64,000 bases of DNA from G963676205 sp964342525 (GTDB taxonomy: Bacteria > Campylobacterota > Campylobacteria > Campylobacterales > Arcobacteraceae). Positions 18,107 to 26,109 of this stretch are shown piece after piece (the first letter of the stretch is position 1; each line of letters opens with the position of its first letter). A model generated the notes under the pieces. The model was not told the DNA's origin. It searched no databases and worked only from the letters and a program-made list of their open reading frames with translations. Location of the stretch: NCBI GenBank assembly GCA_964342525.1, contig CAYFGQ010000009.1, forward strand, positions 15,707-79,706. Reading direction: 5' to 3'. The position numbers were made by a program, and so were the translations under genes.

Positions 18107-20350
18107 TTAAAAACTCTCCCACTCATCATCTTGTTTTACATTTAAGCTAATTGGAGTATGTTTTTTTGATGTTGAGCTTTTTTGCTGAACTCTTGTTTGT
18201 GTTTTTGGAGCAATAACTTCTTCTTTTATTGTGATGTTATTTTTCCCTAAGAACTCTTTTTCATCCACATTTGATAATACTACCTTTGCAATATTATCTG
18301 TTTTTTGAGCAACCTCATTTGTTTGAGTCGCAATAATGGCATTTTTTTGAGTTTGTTTATCTAAAATACTTATGGATTCATTAATCTGAACGATTCCAGT
18401 TTGTTGTTCTTTAGATGCAGTTTCTACACTTTTTATAAGATCAGAAGTATTTGAAATATTTTCATTTAATTGATTATATCCTTCAATCATTTTATCAGAA
18501 ATATTTTTACCCTCATTTGCTTTTGCTGTAGCTGCTTCTACTAGATCTTTAATCTCTTTTGCAGCCTCAGATGATCTTCCAGCTAGATTTCTTACCTCTG
18601 CAGCAACCACCGCAAAACCTTTACCCGCTTCACCAGCTGTTGCAGCTTCAACAGCAGCATTTAAAGAAAGAATATTTGTTTGGAAAGCAATTTGATCAAT
18701 AACAGTTATGGCATCATTAATCGCTCCAACTTGCTCATCTATACTATTCATAGCCACAGTTGTTTCTTTTGCTAAAGACTCACCTGCATTTGCTGAAGTT
18801 GTTAGTGCATTGGCATATTGTGCCATTTGTACTACATTTTCATTATTTGATACAATTGTACTTGTAACCTCATCTAAAGATGCCGCAATCTCTTCAATAG
18901 AAGCTGCTGCTTGAGTTGAATTTTGACTTAGCTCATTTACATTTGATACTAGTAAATTACTACTCTTTTCTAAAATGAGTCCATTTTCTTTATTATCAAC
19001 AAGCATTGTTGAGATAGTCTCACCAAGTTTATTAATACCATCCATTAGCTCTTTTATCTCTCCACTACAAGAGATATTTGTTTTTTCAACATAGTTATTA
19101 TTTTGATATTGAGTTAATACACCTAAAGAGTGTTTAATTGTATCTTGAAGATTTTCAATCATACTATTTAGTACATCTACTAGTTCTTGTACTGCTTTAT
19201 TACTAGTTGTTGAAGTTACTTTTTTTGTTAATATACCAGCTTTTATTTCATTTACAACATTTGTAACATTTTCGATTACTCTTTTATCATCATCAAGGGT
19301 TCTTTGAACTGACTCGATTCCCTTATTAATCTCCTGAGCCATAACACCAAGCTCATCATCTGAATTAACATCAAGTTTTTTAGCAGTGGAGCTATTACCC
19401 TTAAGGTACTCAAAAAATGAGATAATACCATCTTGTACACTTTGAATAGGTGCTAAGGTTTTATTTAAAGTTATAAAAACTATTGCAATTGTAATAATTA
19501 AAAATACTAAAGAGATAACAGCAAAAATAATAAGCTGTTGATCAACACTTGCAAAAGCTTTATCTTTATCAATATCAATAAATAAATACCAATCAACTAA
19601 TGCAACTTTAGAAAAAGAGATAAGTCTATTTTCACCATCTACAACAATATCTGCAAATCCACTTCTAAGATCACTTATTTGTGAAAAAGTTTTACTTTTT
19701 TGATTTGTTTGTTTTTTATCTTTATGAATTAAAGTTTTTCCATCTTTATCCACAAGATATGCTAAACCTAAATTATTTGTGTCTATATTCAATACTGTAC
19801 TTACAATAGTATCTAAAAAGATATCTGAACCAACTACAGCAACAACTTGTCCATTTTTAACAACTGGTGAAAAAATAGAGATTGTTAATTTTTTTGTAGC
19901 ACTATCCACATATGGTTTTGTGATACCTGATGTTTTTGAAGAATATGCACTTTTATACCATGGTCTTGATCTTGGATCATAGTTGTCTTTTTCTGGAGTA
20001 GTGTCCCTTCCACTCCATCTTACCATAAGACCACTATTTTGATAACCAATATAAACTGACCCAAATCCTCCAGAGTTTTTACCTGTGATAAGCATATTTC
20101 TCACATCTTCTCTTAACTCATTTGGATCCATCTCTTCAAGTTGCTGAGATACTGTTTCAATGATCATCTTTTTTGAATCTAAATAATCATTTATATACTT
20201 TGAAGAACTATTTGATGACTTTGTTGTTTGCATCTTTAAAGCATCAAAACTTATCTCATACATATTTTTTAAATTACTAAATCCCAATACAATATATGAA
20301 ATCAATACTGTAGTAGATATAGCAATTAATAACTTTGTCCTTATACCCAT
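18107..20350 (-). CDS. Methyl-accepting chemotaxis protein with dCache sensor
   Basis: A 747-residue chemoreceptor. The order is N-terminal helix (about 7-27), periplasmic dCache-type domain with DPRSRPWYKSA, second helix (LIIFAVISLVFLIITIAIVFI, about 272-292), HAMP and coiled coils, then the conserved signalling tip AVEAATAGEAGKGFAVVAAE. The protein ends DEWESF. This matches the aromatic-x-x-aromatic tether of NWETF-type receptors that recruits CheR/CheB. The ligand is unknown; dCache domains often bind amino acids or other small organics. It stands alone, with an apparent terminator hairpin just after its stop. Confidence 0.95.
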   Translation of the reverse strand: MGIRTKLLIAISTTVLISYIVLGFSNLKNMYEISFDALKMQTTKSSNSSSKYINDYLDSKKMIIETVSQQLEEMDPNELREDVRNMLITGKNSGGFGSVYIGYQNSGLMVRWSGRDTTPEKDNYDPRSRPWYKSAYSSKTSGITKPYVDSATKKLTISIFSPVVKNGQVVAVVGSDIFLDTIVSTVLNIDTNNLGLAYLVDKDGKTLIHKDKKQTNQKSKTFSQISDLRSGFADIVVDGENRLISFSKVALVDWYLFIDIDKDKAFASVDQQLIIFAVISLVFLIITIAIVFITLNKTLAPIQSVQDGIISFFEYLKGNSSTAKKLDVNSDDELGVMAQEINKGIESVQRTLDDDKRVIENVTNVVNEIKAGILTKKVTSTTSNKAVQELVDVLNSMIENLQDTIKHSLGVLTQYQNNNYVEKTNISCSGEIKELMDGINKLGETISTMLVDNKENGLILEKSSNLLVSNVNELSQNSTQAAASIEEIAASLDEVTSTIVSNNENVVQMAQYANALTTSANAGESLAKETTVAMNSIDEQVGAINDAITVIDQIAFQTNILSLNAAVEAATAGEAGKGFAVVAAEVRNLAGRSSEAAKEIKDLVEAATAKANEGKNISDKMIEGYNQLNENISNTSDLIKSVETASKEQQTGIVQINESISILDKQTQKNAIIATQTNEVAQKTDNIAKVVLSNVDEKEFLGKNNITIKEEVIAPKTQTRVQQKSSTSKKHTPISLNVKQDDEWESF

Positions 20351-20531
20351 AATGCCTCCTAAATAATCTATATTATACGTATAAAAGACTTAAATTTTAA
20401 ATGTCACTTTTGTGTAATTTTTTTGTATTAAAACAATAGCTAGGAAAATTTAAAATTAAAAATTAAATCAAATTTATCATCTTATTACCCTATATTAGAT
20501 ACACTATCTTACTTAAAAAAAAGGTAATACA

Positions 20532-21281
20532 ATGGCAGATTCAAGTTCTTCTAGAGTTACAACGGGTATAGCTCTAGGTATAGGATTACTTATCGTAGGT
20601 TTTATAGATTCATATTTTGTAATGTGGCTTTTATTTGGAGTACTAACAATTATTGGTATCTCTGAAGCATTAAAACTATTTAACACTAAAAATAATTTAA
20701 TATATTTTTATGCAGTTGCAATTTGGATTATTGCCTATTTTTATCCAAAACCTGAAGATTTAGTGTTTTTAGTAGCAATTATATTTGCTTCTATCTTAGC
20801 ATATACTAGAAATTTTGATAAAAATCTATTTTTACCACTTATGTATCCTCTAGCTTCATTTTTATTTTTATTCTCTTTATACAATGAATATGGAATGGCA
20901 TCACTACTTTGGTTATTAGTAGTAGTTGCAGGTACTGATATTGGAGCTTATTATACAGGTAAAACAATTGGTTCTACAAAGTTTTGTGAAACAAGTCCAA
21001 ATAAAACAATAGAGGGTGTTCTTGGGGGAGTAATAGTTGCTTCTATTCTTGGAGTATTTTTTGCCCTAGAATCTATGCCATTTATTATTGCTTTATTTAT
21101 CTCATTTGCTGTTTCTCTAGCTTCTGTATTTGGTGATCTTTTTGAAAGTTACTTAAAAAGATCAGCTGGAGTAAAAGATAGTGGAAACTTACTTCCTGGA
21201 CATGGTGGGATCTTAGATAGAACAGATGGATATTTGTTTGGTGGAATTGTAATGATTATTTTACTTAGGTTTGTAGCTTGA
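20532..21281 (+). CDS. cdsA: Phosphatidate cytidylyltransferase
   Basis: Makes CDP-diacylglycerol from CTP and phosphatidic acid at the inner membrane, the branch point for phospholipid synthesis. The 249-residue protein has about seven hydrophobic segments and the CdsA signature near the C-terminus (YLKRSAGVKDSGNLLPGHGG then ILDRTDG). The ATG follows AAAAAGGTAATACA. Its stop overlaps the TTG start of dxr, so the two are translationally coupled; cdsA-dxr adjacency is common in bacteria. Confidence 0.96.
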   Translation: MADSSSSRVTTGIALGIGLLIVGFIDSYFVMWLLFGVLTIIGISEALKLFNTKNNLIYFYAVAIWIIAYFYPKPEDLVFLVAIIFASILAYTRNFDKNLFLPLMYPLASFLFLFSLYNEYGMASLLWLLVVVAGTDIGAYYTGKTIGSTKFCETSPNKTIEGVLGGVIVASILGVFFALESMPFIIALFISFAVSLASVFGDLFESYLKRSAGVKDSGNLLPGHGGILDRTDGYLFGGIVMIILLRFVA

Positions 21282-22345
21282 TTGTATTAGGATCAACTGG
21301 CTCTATAGGAGTTAATACACTAAAAGTAGCTAAACAATTTAATCTAGATGTCGAAGTTTTAGCTGTTGGAAGAAATATAGAGCTTTTAAATGAACAATTA
21401 AAAGAGTTCACTCCAAAACTTGTAATTGTGGCTGATAAAAAAGATATAGAATCAGTGAATCATCCTAATGTAAAAGCTGGTGAAGAGGCTGTACTTGAAG
21501 CTATAGAAAACTCTAACTCAAAAATAGTAGTAAATGCTTATGTTGGTTTTACAGGATTAAAACCAACTATAAAAGCAATAGAGTGTGGTAAAAAAGTAGC
21601 CCTTGCAAATAAAGAGTCTTTAGTGGTTGCAGGTATGTTTATAGATACTACAAATATCACGCCTATAGATAGTGAGCATTTTGGTCTATGGTATCTTATG
21701 AGTGAACAAAGGGAGATTGATTCTCTTATGGTGACAGCTAGTGGGGGATCATTTAGAGATTATCCACTAGAAGACTTAGCAAATGTAAGTATCAAAGAAG
21801 CCCTAAACCATCCAAATTGGTCTATGGGAAATAAGATCACAATCGATAGTGCGACCATGACAAATAAGCTATTTGAAGTACTTGAGGCAAAGTGGCTTTT
21901 TGATACAAATAACGTGGATGCGGTGATTGAAACAAAATCAATCATCCATGCATTAATAAACTTCAAAGATGGTAGTACCACAGCACAAATTGCTAACGCA
22001 GATATGCGATTGCCTATTGCTTATGCAATAGTAGATAATGTAGATCAACAGATTCTAGAACCTATTGACCTAGTAGCTTTATCAAATCTAGAATTTAAAG
22101 CTATATGCAATAAGAGATATCCAATCTGGGATATAAAAGATGATGTTCTAAACAACTCCCATATGGGTGTAGTACTAAATGCAGCCAATGAAGTAGCTGT
22201 GGATAAGTTTCTAAACTCCCAAATAGGTTTCTTAGATGTTTCAAAAATAACTTTAGATGCCTATAAAAAATTTGATGATATAAAACCATCTTGTTTAGAT
22301 GATATTTATAAAATAGATAAAGAGGTAAGAGCATATGTCAATTGA
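21278..22345 (+). CDS. dxr: 1-deoxy-D-xylulose-5-phosphate reductoisomerase
   Basis: Second step of the MEP isoprenoid pathway: NADPH-dependent conversion of DXP to 2-C-methyl-D-erythritol 4-phosphate. The 355-residue protein starts at a TTG overlapping the cdsA stop, giving MIVLGSTGSIG, the dinucleotide-binding motif; no ATG could supply this N-terminus. Other family blocks are LANKESLVVAG, VTASGGSFRDYP and NHPNWSMGNKITIDSATM. It is slightly short at the C-terminus compared with E. coli (398), as in relatives. Confidence 0.97.
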   Translation: MIVLGSTGSIGVNTLKVAKQFNLDVEVLAVGRNIELLNEQLKEFTPKLVIVADKKDIESVNHPNVKAGEEAVLEAIENSNSKIVVNAYVGFTGLKPTIKAIECGKKVALANKESLVVAGMFIDTTNITPIDSEHFGLWYLMSEQREIDSLMVTASGGSFRDYPLEDLANVSIKEALNHPNWSMGNKITIDSATMTNKLFEVLEAKWLFDTNNVDAVIETKSIIHALINFKDGSTTAQIANADMRLPIAYAIVDNVDQQILEPIDLVALSNLEFKAICNKRYPIWDIKDDVLNNSHMGVVLNAANEVAVDKFLNSQIGFLDVSKITLDAYKKFDDIKPSCLDDIYKIDKEVRAYVN

Positions 22346-22631
22346 TATGATCATAGCTTTTGTAATACTTATAGCAGTAATTATATATCAATTTTACTCT
22401 AGAAGCAAGTTTGAGAAAGCTATACTAAATGAGTATGATAAAAAGTTTGAAGAGTGGAAGGAATTTTCTGAAGTAAATCAGAAAAAAAATGAACCAGAGT
22501 GCAAAAGATTTTGTGGATTAGTTTTTAAAACGGGACATAAAGTTACTATAGAGATTGTTGATAACTCTTGTTTAGAGCATATCAAAAGAGGAAAGTTTGA
22601 TCTTTTGTATAAGGAAGAGGAAGAAAAGTGA
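22335..22631 (+). CDS. Small membrane-anchored protein of unknown function
   Basis: A 98-residue protein with one N-terminal membrane helix (about 3-20, MIIAFVILIAVIIYQFY) and a charged cytoplasmic part containing ECKRFCGLVF and VDNSCLEH. I do not recognise a family. The ATG at 22335 overlaps the end of dxr by 11 bases and has AGAGG upstream; its stop overlaps the start of the next gene by 4 bases. It is therefore part of the cdsA-dxr transcript. The three cysteines could bind metal, but the spacing is not a standard motif. Confidence 0.75.
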   Translation: MSIDMIIAFVILIAVIIYQFYSRSKFEKAILNEYDKKFEEWKEFSEVNQKKNEPECKRFCGLVFKTGHKVTIEIVDNSCLEHIKRGKFDLLYKEEEEK

Positions 22632-23056
22632 AAATTCTAGTTCTCCTACTTATCACTTTACTTACATTAAACGCAAATGTAAAAAGAGATAAAAAAAGAG
22701 AGATCGTAATTGACTTTACAAATAAACTAGTTTGGCAAGATAGTATGGATAACCTAAAAATGATGTTATCCCAACCAGATGCATTAGAGTACTGTAATGA
22801 ACTAATGCATGGTGGATATGGGGATTGGAGAATCCCTGAAGCTGAAGATTATAAGACAATAGTAGATAAAAAAAATAAACCAAACCATATCCATAGATCT
22901 TTCAGATATGTTATAAATGAAGGATATTGGGCAGCAAAAGTTCACTGGAGAACTATGTGGACATATGCAGATTATATGCATTTTTTAAGTGGAACAGTTT
23001 ATTATGATACAAAAACAAAAAAGAAACGCGTTAGGTGTGTGAGAAATCTTAAATGA
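22628..23056 (+). CDS. Exported DUF1566 (Lcl C-terminal) domain protein
   Basis: A 142-residue exported protein with signal peptide KILVLLLITLLTLNA. The mature part has the DUF1566 pattern: F-TNKLVWQD near the start, YCNEL, GGYGDWRIPEAEDY, then a tryptophan-rich block (EGYWAAKVHWRTMW) and the ending KRVRCVRNLK. The fold is lectin/FGE-like and found in many Campylobacterota surface or periplasmic proteins. The GTG start overlaps the previous stop and its own stop overlaps the next gene. Function unknown. Confidence 0.8.
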   Translation: MKILVLLLITLLTLNANVKRDKKREIVIDFTNKLVWQDSMDNLKMMLSQPDALEYCNELMHGGYGDWRIPEAEDYKTIVDKKNKPNHIHRSFRYVINEGYWAAKVHWRTMWTYADYMHFLSGTVYYDTKTKKKRVRCVRNLK

Positions 23057-23592
23057 ATAAAAAAGTATTAATATTACATGGATGGAGTGGTAGTAGTGAA
23101 CCACATTGGCAATGGTGGCTAGATGGAGAGCTTAAAAAATTAGGATATGAGGTATCTTTTCCTGATCTTCCAAATGAGATGGAACCTGATTTAGAAGAGT
23201 GGATAAAGTTTTTAAAAGCAGAAGTTGATAGCTTTGAGCCTGATTATGTAGTATGTCACTCTTTAGCAAATATTTTATGGTTTCACTTTGTAGATAGATA
23301 TAATATAAAAGAGATAGAAAAACTTATGCTTGTAGCACCAGTTGATAAGATAGATGAAGTAGCATCATTTTTCCCACATCCAAAACCAAAAGATTTAAGA
23401 TCAAAAGAGGTGATTATGGCTGGATCTACAAATGATCCATATATTTCCCTTGAAGCTACAATTGAATTAGCAGCTACTCTAAATATAGGATGTAAAATTC
23501 TTGAAGATGCTGGACATATAAATGCCGAGAGTGGATTTGGACCACTTGATTGTGCAAGAGATTGGCTTGAAGGTTGTACAGAAGGACATTAA
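23053..23592 (+). CDS. RBBP9/YdeN-type serine hydrolase
   Basis: A 179-residue small alpha/beta hydrolase of the RBBP9 (DUF1234/YdeN) family. It begins LILHGWSGSSEPHWQWWL, the usual first strand and loop. The nucleophile is the Ser of VVCHSLANIL, replacing the classic GxSxG with CHSLA as in the family. The acid is in NDPYISLE, and the His is in DAGHINAESGFG. The DLPNEMEP stretch is also typical. It is the last gene of the cdsA-started run (4-base overlap with the previous gene). Substrate unknown. Confidence 0.88.
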   Translation: MNKKVLILHGWSGSSEPHWQWWLDGELKKLGYEVSFPDLPNEMEPDLEEWIKFLKAEVDSFEPDYVVCHSLANILWFHFVDRYNIKEIEKLMLVAPVDKIDEVASFFPHPKPKDLRSKEVIMAGSTNDPYISLEATIELAATLNIGCKILEDAGHINAESGFGPLDCARDWLEGCTEGH

Positions 23593-23593
23593 C

Positions 23594-23777
23594 ATTGTCC
23601 TCGTCGTTCTTCTTGCGGATAAATTTCTAACAATCAAAGATTGTTGAAATGTATGATTAAAAATAAAGGATAAAATCGTTGATTTTAAGTATTGTCCTCA
23701 TCCCTTCGGTCTTGCGAGATAAATCGCAAGCGATGTATGAATCTTTAAAAAGGAAAAATCGTTGATTTTAAGTATTG
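23594..23777 (+). repeat. Imperfect tandem duplication covering the start of tsaD
   Basis: Two copies, about 23594-23694 and 23691-23777, both open ATTGTCCTC and close with the same block, ATCGTTGATTTTAAGTATTG, the second of which is the real tsaD start. Each has its own hairpin: AACAATC/GATTGTT in copy 1 and CTTGCG/CGCAAG in copy 2. Both share the stretch ATGTATGA. The middle parts differ. Confidence 0.75.
23679..23765 (+). CDS. Possible 28-codon leader ORF overlapping tsaD
   Basis: TTG at 23679, preceded by AAAGGA, opens MILSIV, the same first residues as TsaD, because the start of tsaD is duplicated here. It runs 28 codons to a TGA at 23763-23765 that overlaps the tsaD TTG (23762-23764). 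It could be a coupling leader or simply a by-product of the duplication. Confidence 0.35.
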   Translation: MILSIVLIPSVLRDKSQAMYESLKRKNR

Positions 23778-24751
23778 AATCGAGTTGTGACGATAGCTCA
23801 ATAGCTATCACAGATATAGAAACAAAAGAACTGATATTTCATAAAAAAATCTCCCAAGAGCTTGATCATAGTATATATGGTGGGGTAGTTCCAGAACTTG
23901 CAGCTAGACTTCATATAGAAGCTCTTCCAAAAATACTTGCAGAATGTGAGCAATATTTTCCTAAACTAAAGGCTATAGCAGTTACCTCTGAACCAGGACT
24001 AAGCGTAACCCTTATGGAGGGAGTAACTATGGCAAAAGCTCTAAGTTTATCCCTAGATATTCCACTTATAGCTGTAAACCATTTAAAGGGTCATATCTAT
24101 TCATGTTTTATTGAAAAAGATGAAATATTCCCCTTAACTATCCTTTTAGTTTCAGGTGGACATACACAAATCATAGAAGCTACATCATTAAATGATATGA
24201 AAATTATAGGTCAAACCATAGATGATAGTTTTGGTGAAAGTTTTGATAAAGTAGCAAAGATGCTTGATCTTGGATATCCTGGTGGTCCGATTATTGAAAA
24301 GATGGCAAAAAATGGAGATGATAAAAAATATGATTTTCCAATTCCCTTAAGGCAAAGCCCAAATATTGAGTTTAGCTATAGTGGATTAAAAAATGCTGTT
24401 CGTTTACAAATAGAAAAAGAAGGATCACTAGATGAAAAAACTATCTCAGATATCTGTGCATCTTTCCAAGCTACAGCTTGTGCTCATATTATGATGAAAT
24501 TAAAAAAATACTTTAAAAAATCACCAGCTAAAAACTTAGCTATCGTTGGTGGAGCAAGTGCTAATCTAACTTTACGATCACAAGTGGAAGATCTTTGTAA
24601 AAAACACAATACAAAACTTATCTTAGCACCACTAAAATATTGTAGTGATAATGCAGCTATGATAGGACGTGTAGCAATTGAACAATATAAAAACAAAGAA
24701 TTTAAAGCAAGAGATCAAATAGATATAAATACTAGAATAAAAAGCTTTTAG
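23762..24751 (+). CDS. tsaD: tRNA N6-adenosine threonylcarbamoyltransferase
   Basis: Catalytic subunit of t6A37 modification of ANN-decoding tRNAs, working with TsaB and TsaE. The 329 residues begin at a TTG giving MILSIESSCDDSS, the family N-terminus, with AAAAAGGA upstream; no ATG fits. Metal-binding histidines are in VNHLKGHIYSC and nucleotide-binding blocks are LLVSGGHTQI, SFGESFDKVAKML, GGPIIEK and the C-terminal CSDNAAMIG. The upstream region carries a tandem duplication of this start (see repeat). Confidence 0.97.
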   Translation: MILSIESSCDDSSIAITDIETKELIFHKKISQELDHSIYGGVVPELAARLHIEALPKILAECEQYFPKLKAIAVTSEPGLSVTLMEGVTMAKALSLSLDIPLIAVNHLKGHIYSCFIEKDEIFPLTILLVSGGHTQIIEATSLNDMKIIGQTIDDSFGESFDKVAKMLDLGYPGGPIIEKMAKNGDDKKYDFPIPLRQSPNIEFSYSGLKNAVRLQIEKEGSLDEKTISDICASFQATACAHIMMKLKKYFKKSPAKNLAIVGGASANLTLRSQVEDLCKKHNTKLILAPLKYCSDNAAMIGRVAIEQYKNKEFKARDQIDINTRIKSF

Positions 24752-24779
24752 TGTTTACTATTTGTTTGCTAAATTTTAT

Positions 24780-24810
24780 TATAATCATATAGTCCCTCAA
24801 AAAATGGGAC
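24780..24810 (+). promoter_or_regulatory. Promoter-hairpin unit, copy 1 (upstream of the eIF1-like gene)
   Basis: TATAAT at 24780-24785, then six bases, then a hairpin GTCCC (24792-24796) / GGGAC (24806-24810) starting at the predicted transcription start, followed by ATTTTACTAGGA. The same arrangement recurs at 24888-24930 and before upp. No start codon follows the AGGA here. Confidence 0.6.
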
Positions 24811-24890
24811 ATTTTACTAGGATAACTCGTTATCCCCTTTAGAGTTTGCTACTTTAGTGATTTTTTACAAATCACGTAAAAAGTAGTTAT
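24811..24890 (+). ncRNA. Candidate structured leader or small RNA segment
   Basis: Between the two promoter-hairpin units are two more strong stems: GGATAAC/GTTATCC (24820-24826 with 24829-24835, 2-base loop) and a long imperfect stem with CTACTTT...GTGATTT and AAATCAC...AAAGTAG (about 24850-24886). It contains no ORF. A transcript from copy 1 would be highly structured; whether it is a separate small RNA or only a leader is not decidable here. Confidence 0.35.
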
Positions 24891-24930
24891 TATATATAGG
24901 TCCCTAAAAAATGGGACATTTTTTTAGGAG
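24888..24930 (+). promoter_or_regulatory. Promoter-hairpin unit, copy 2 (leader of the eIF1-like gene)
   Basis: TATTAT at 24888-24893, six bases, then hairpin GTCCC (24900-24904) / GGGAC (24913-24917), A, seven T, then AGGAG (24926-24930) six bases before the ATG. The stem plus T-run resembles a short intrinsic terminator lying directly in front of the ribosome site. Confidence 0.6.
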
Positions 24931-24936
24931 TAAATT

Positions 24937-25260
24937 ATGTTCGAAATGGGTGCAAAACTAGAAGAGGATGAATTAGAGTTTCAAGGAAATAAAAACAAAA
25001 AGAAAAATACAAACTCAAATAAAATCATGTCTAAAAACCAACACCAATTAGTTTTTACTTTTGAAAAGAGAAAAGGTAAACCAGTTACATTAGTGGGTAG
25101 ATTTTATCTAGATGAAAAAGATAAAAAAGCTGTATTAAAACTTCTTAAAACAAAACTTGCCTGTGGTGGTGCTATAAAAAATGAATGGATTGAACTACAA
25201 GGTGATCTTAAAACAAAAGTTACAGAGATACTTAGTAAAGATGGATGGAAATTTAAATAA
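24937..25260 (+). CDS. SUI1/eIF1-like translation factor (YciH family)
   Basis: A 107-residue protein with the SUI1 fold in its C-terminal 75 residues: FTFEKRKGKPVTLVGRF, then LKTKLACGGAIKNEWIELQG, the basic loop and CGG-x-K/N pattern of YciH. The first 35 residues are acidic then Lys/Asn-rich and probably disordered. E. coli YciH affects start-codon fidelity in vitro; the bacterial role is not settled. AGGAG stands six bases before the ATG. The leader is one of the repeated promoter-hairpin units. tonB-like follows 9 bases downstream. Confidence 0.9.
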   Translation: MFEMGAKLEEDELEFQGNKNKKKNTNSNKIMSKNQHQLVFTFEKRKGKPVTLVGRFYLDEKDKKAVLKLLKTKLACGGAIKNEWIELQGDLKTKVTEILSKDGWKFK

Positions 25261-25269
25261 ACCTATAAA

Positions 25270-26028
25270 ATGAAAGTTTTTTTATTTGCTCTTATTATCT
25301 CTTTATCTGTTCATTTTTTAGCTTTTTATAAAATAAAAGTGGATGAGGCTAAAAAGAGTGAAAATACAGATAAGAAAACTACACAAAAAGGCTCTCAGAT
25401 TAAGTTTGTAAAACTCAAACCTAAAGAGAAGCCTAAAAAGATAACTAAGAAAAAAGAGACAGCAAAAAAACCTCCACAAAAGAAAAAACAAGAGATTCCT
25501 AAAGAGTTTAAAAAAGTTGAAAAAGTAGAACCACAAAAGAAAGTTGTCAAAAAAAAGCCTAAACCTATAGAAAAAGCTAAAAAAATCATCCCACTTCCTA
25601 AACCCCAAGTAACACCATTTAATATAAATGACTTCTTAAATGCACAGGATGAAAAAGAAGGGAAAAAAGAAGAACAAGTAGATGAACTTACTAAAAGTTA
25701 TATAAAACTATATGGGGAAGAATTTACTAGATTTTCAGATAAAACAAAAAAATATCTAAAAAACAATATTCTTACCATAGCACAAGCAACTCAAAGATAT
25801 TTAGAATATCCCTATCTTGCAGCTTATGGAAAACAAGATGGGACAAATGTAATAAAATTCTTTTTACACCCTGATGGGAAAATAAGTGAAGTAGAAATAA
25901 TTTCTAGCTCAGGTTATAATATACTTGATTGGAATACTATAGATACTATTGAGCAGGCATATAAGGATTACCCTAGACCTGAGGAGAAAACAAAAATAAT
26001 TATTTATGTTAACTATATCTTAAATTAG
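25270..26028 (+). CDS. TonB-like energy transducer
   Basis: A 252-residue inner-membrane-anchored protein with an N-terminal helix (about 2-20, with the H in SLSVHFLAF typical of TonB), a long Lys/Pro/Glu-rich periplasm-spanning segment (about 35-115), and a C-terminal TonB/TolA domain (about 160-252: VIKFFLHPDGKISEVEIISSSG then a basic-proline-rich ending). It is followed by exbB and exbD, so this is a complete TonB motor set in the order tonB-exbB-exbD. No TonB-dependent receptor is in the window, so the transported substrate is unknown. TolA rather than TonB remains possible. Confidence 0.82.
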   Translation: MKVFLFALIISLSVHFLAFYKIKVDEAKKSENTDKKTTQKGSQIKFVKLKPKEKPKKITKKKETAKKPPQKKKQEIPKEFKKVEKVEPQKKVVKKKPKPIEKAKKIIPLPKPQVTPFNINDFLNAQDEKEGKKEEQVDELTKSYIKLYGEEFTRFSDKTKKYLKNNILTIAQATQRYLEYPYLAAYGKQDGTNVIKFFLHPDGKISEVEIISSSGYNILDWNTIDTIEQAYKDYPRPEEKTKIIIYVNYILN

Positions 26029-26109
26029 ATATATTACAAAAATATAACACTTTCTCTTTTTAGAGAAGGGATGATTTTCATAAAAAAGAATATTATAAAA
26101 GGAAATAAA

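Noticed and set aside
25318..25608. Minus-strand Phe-rich frames across the TonB-like gene
   Set aside because: Antisense of the Lys-rich spacer (AAA read as TTT); not a protein.
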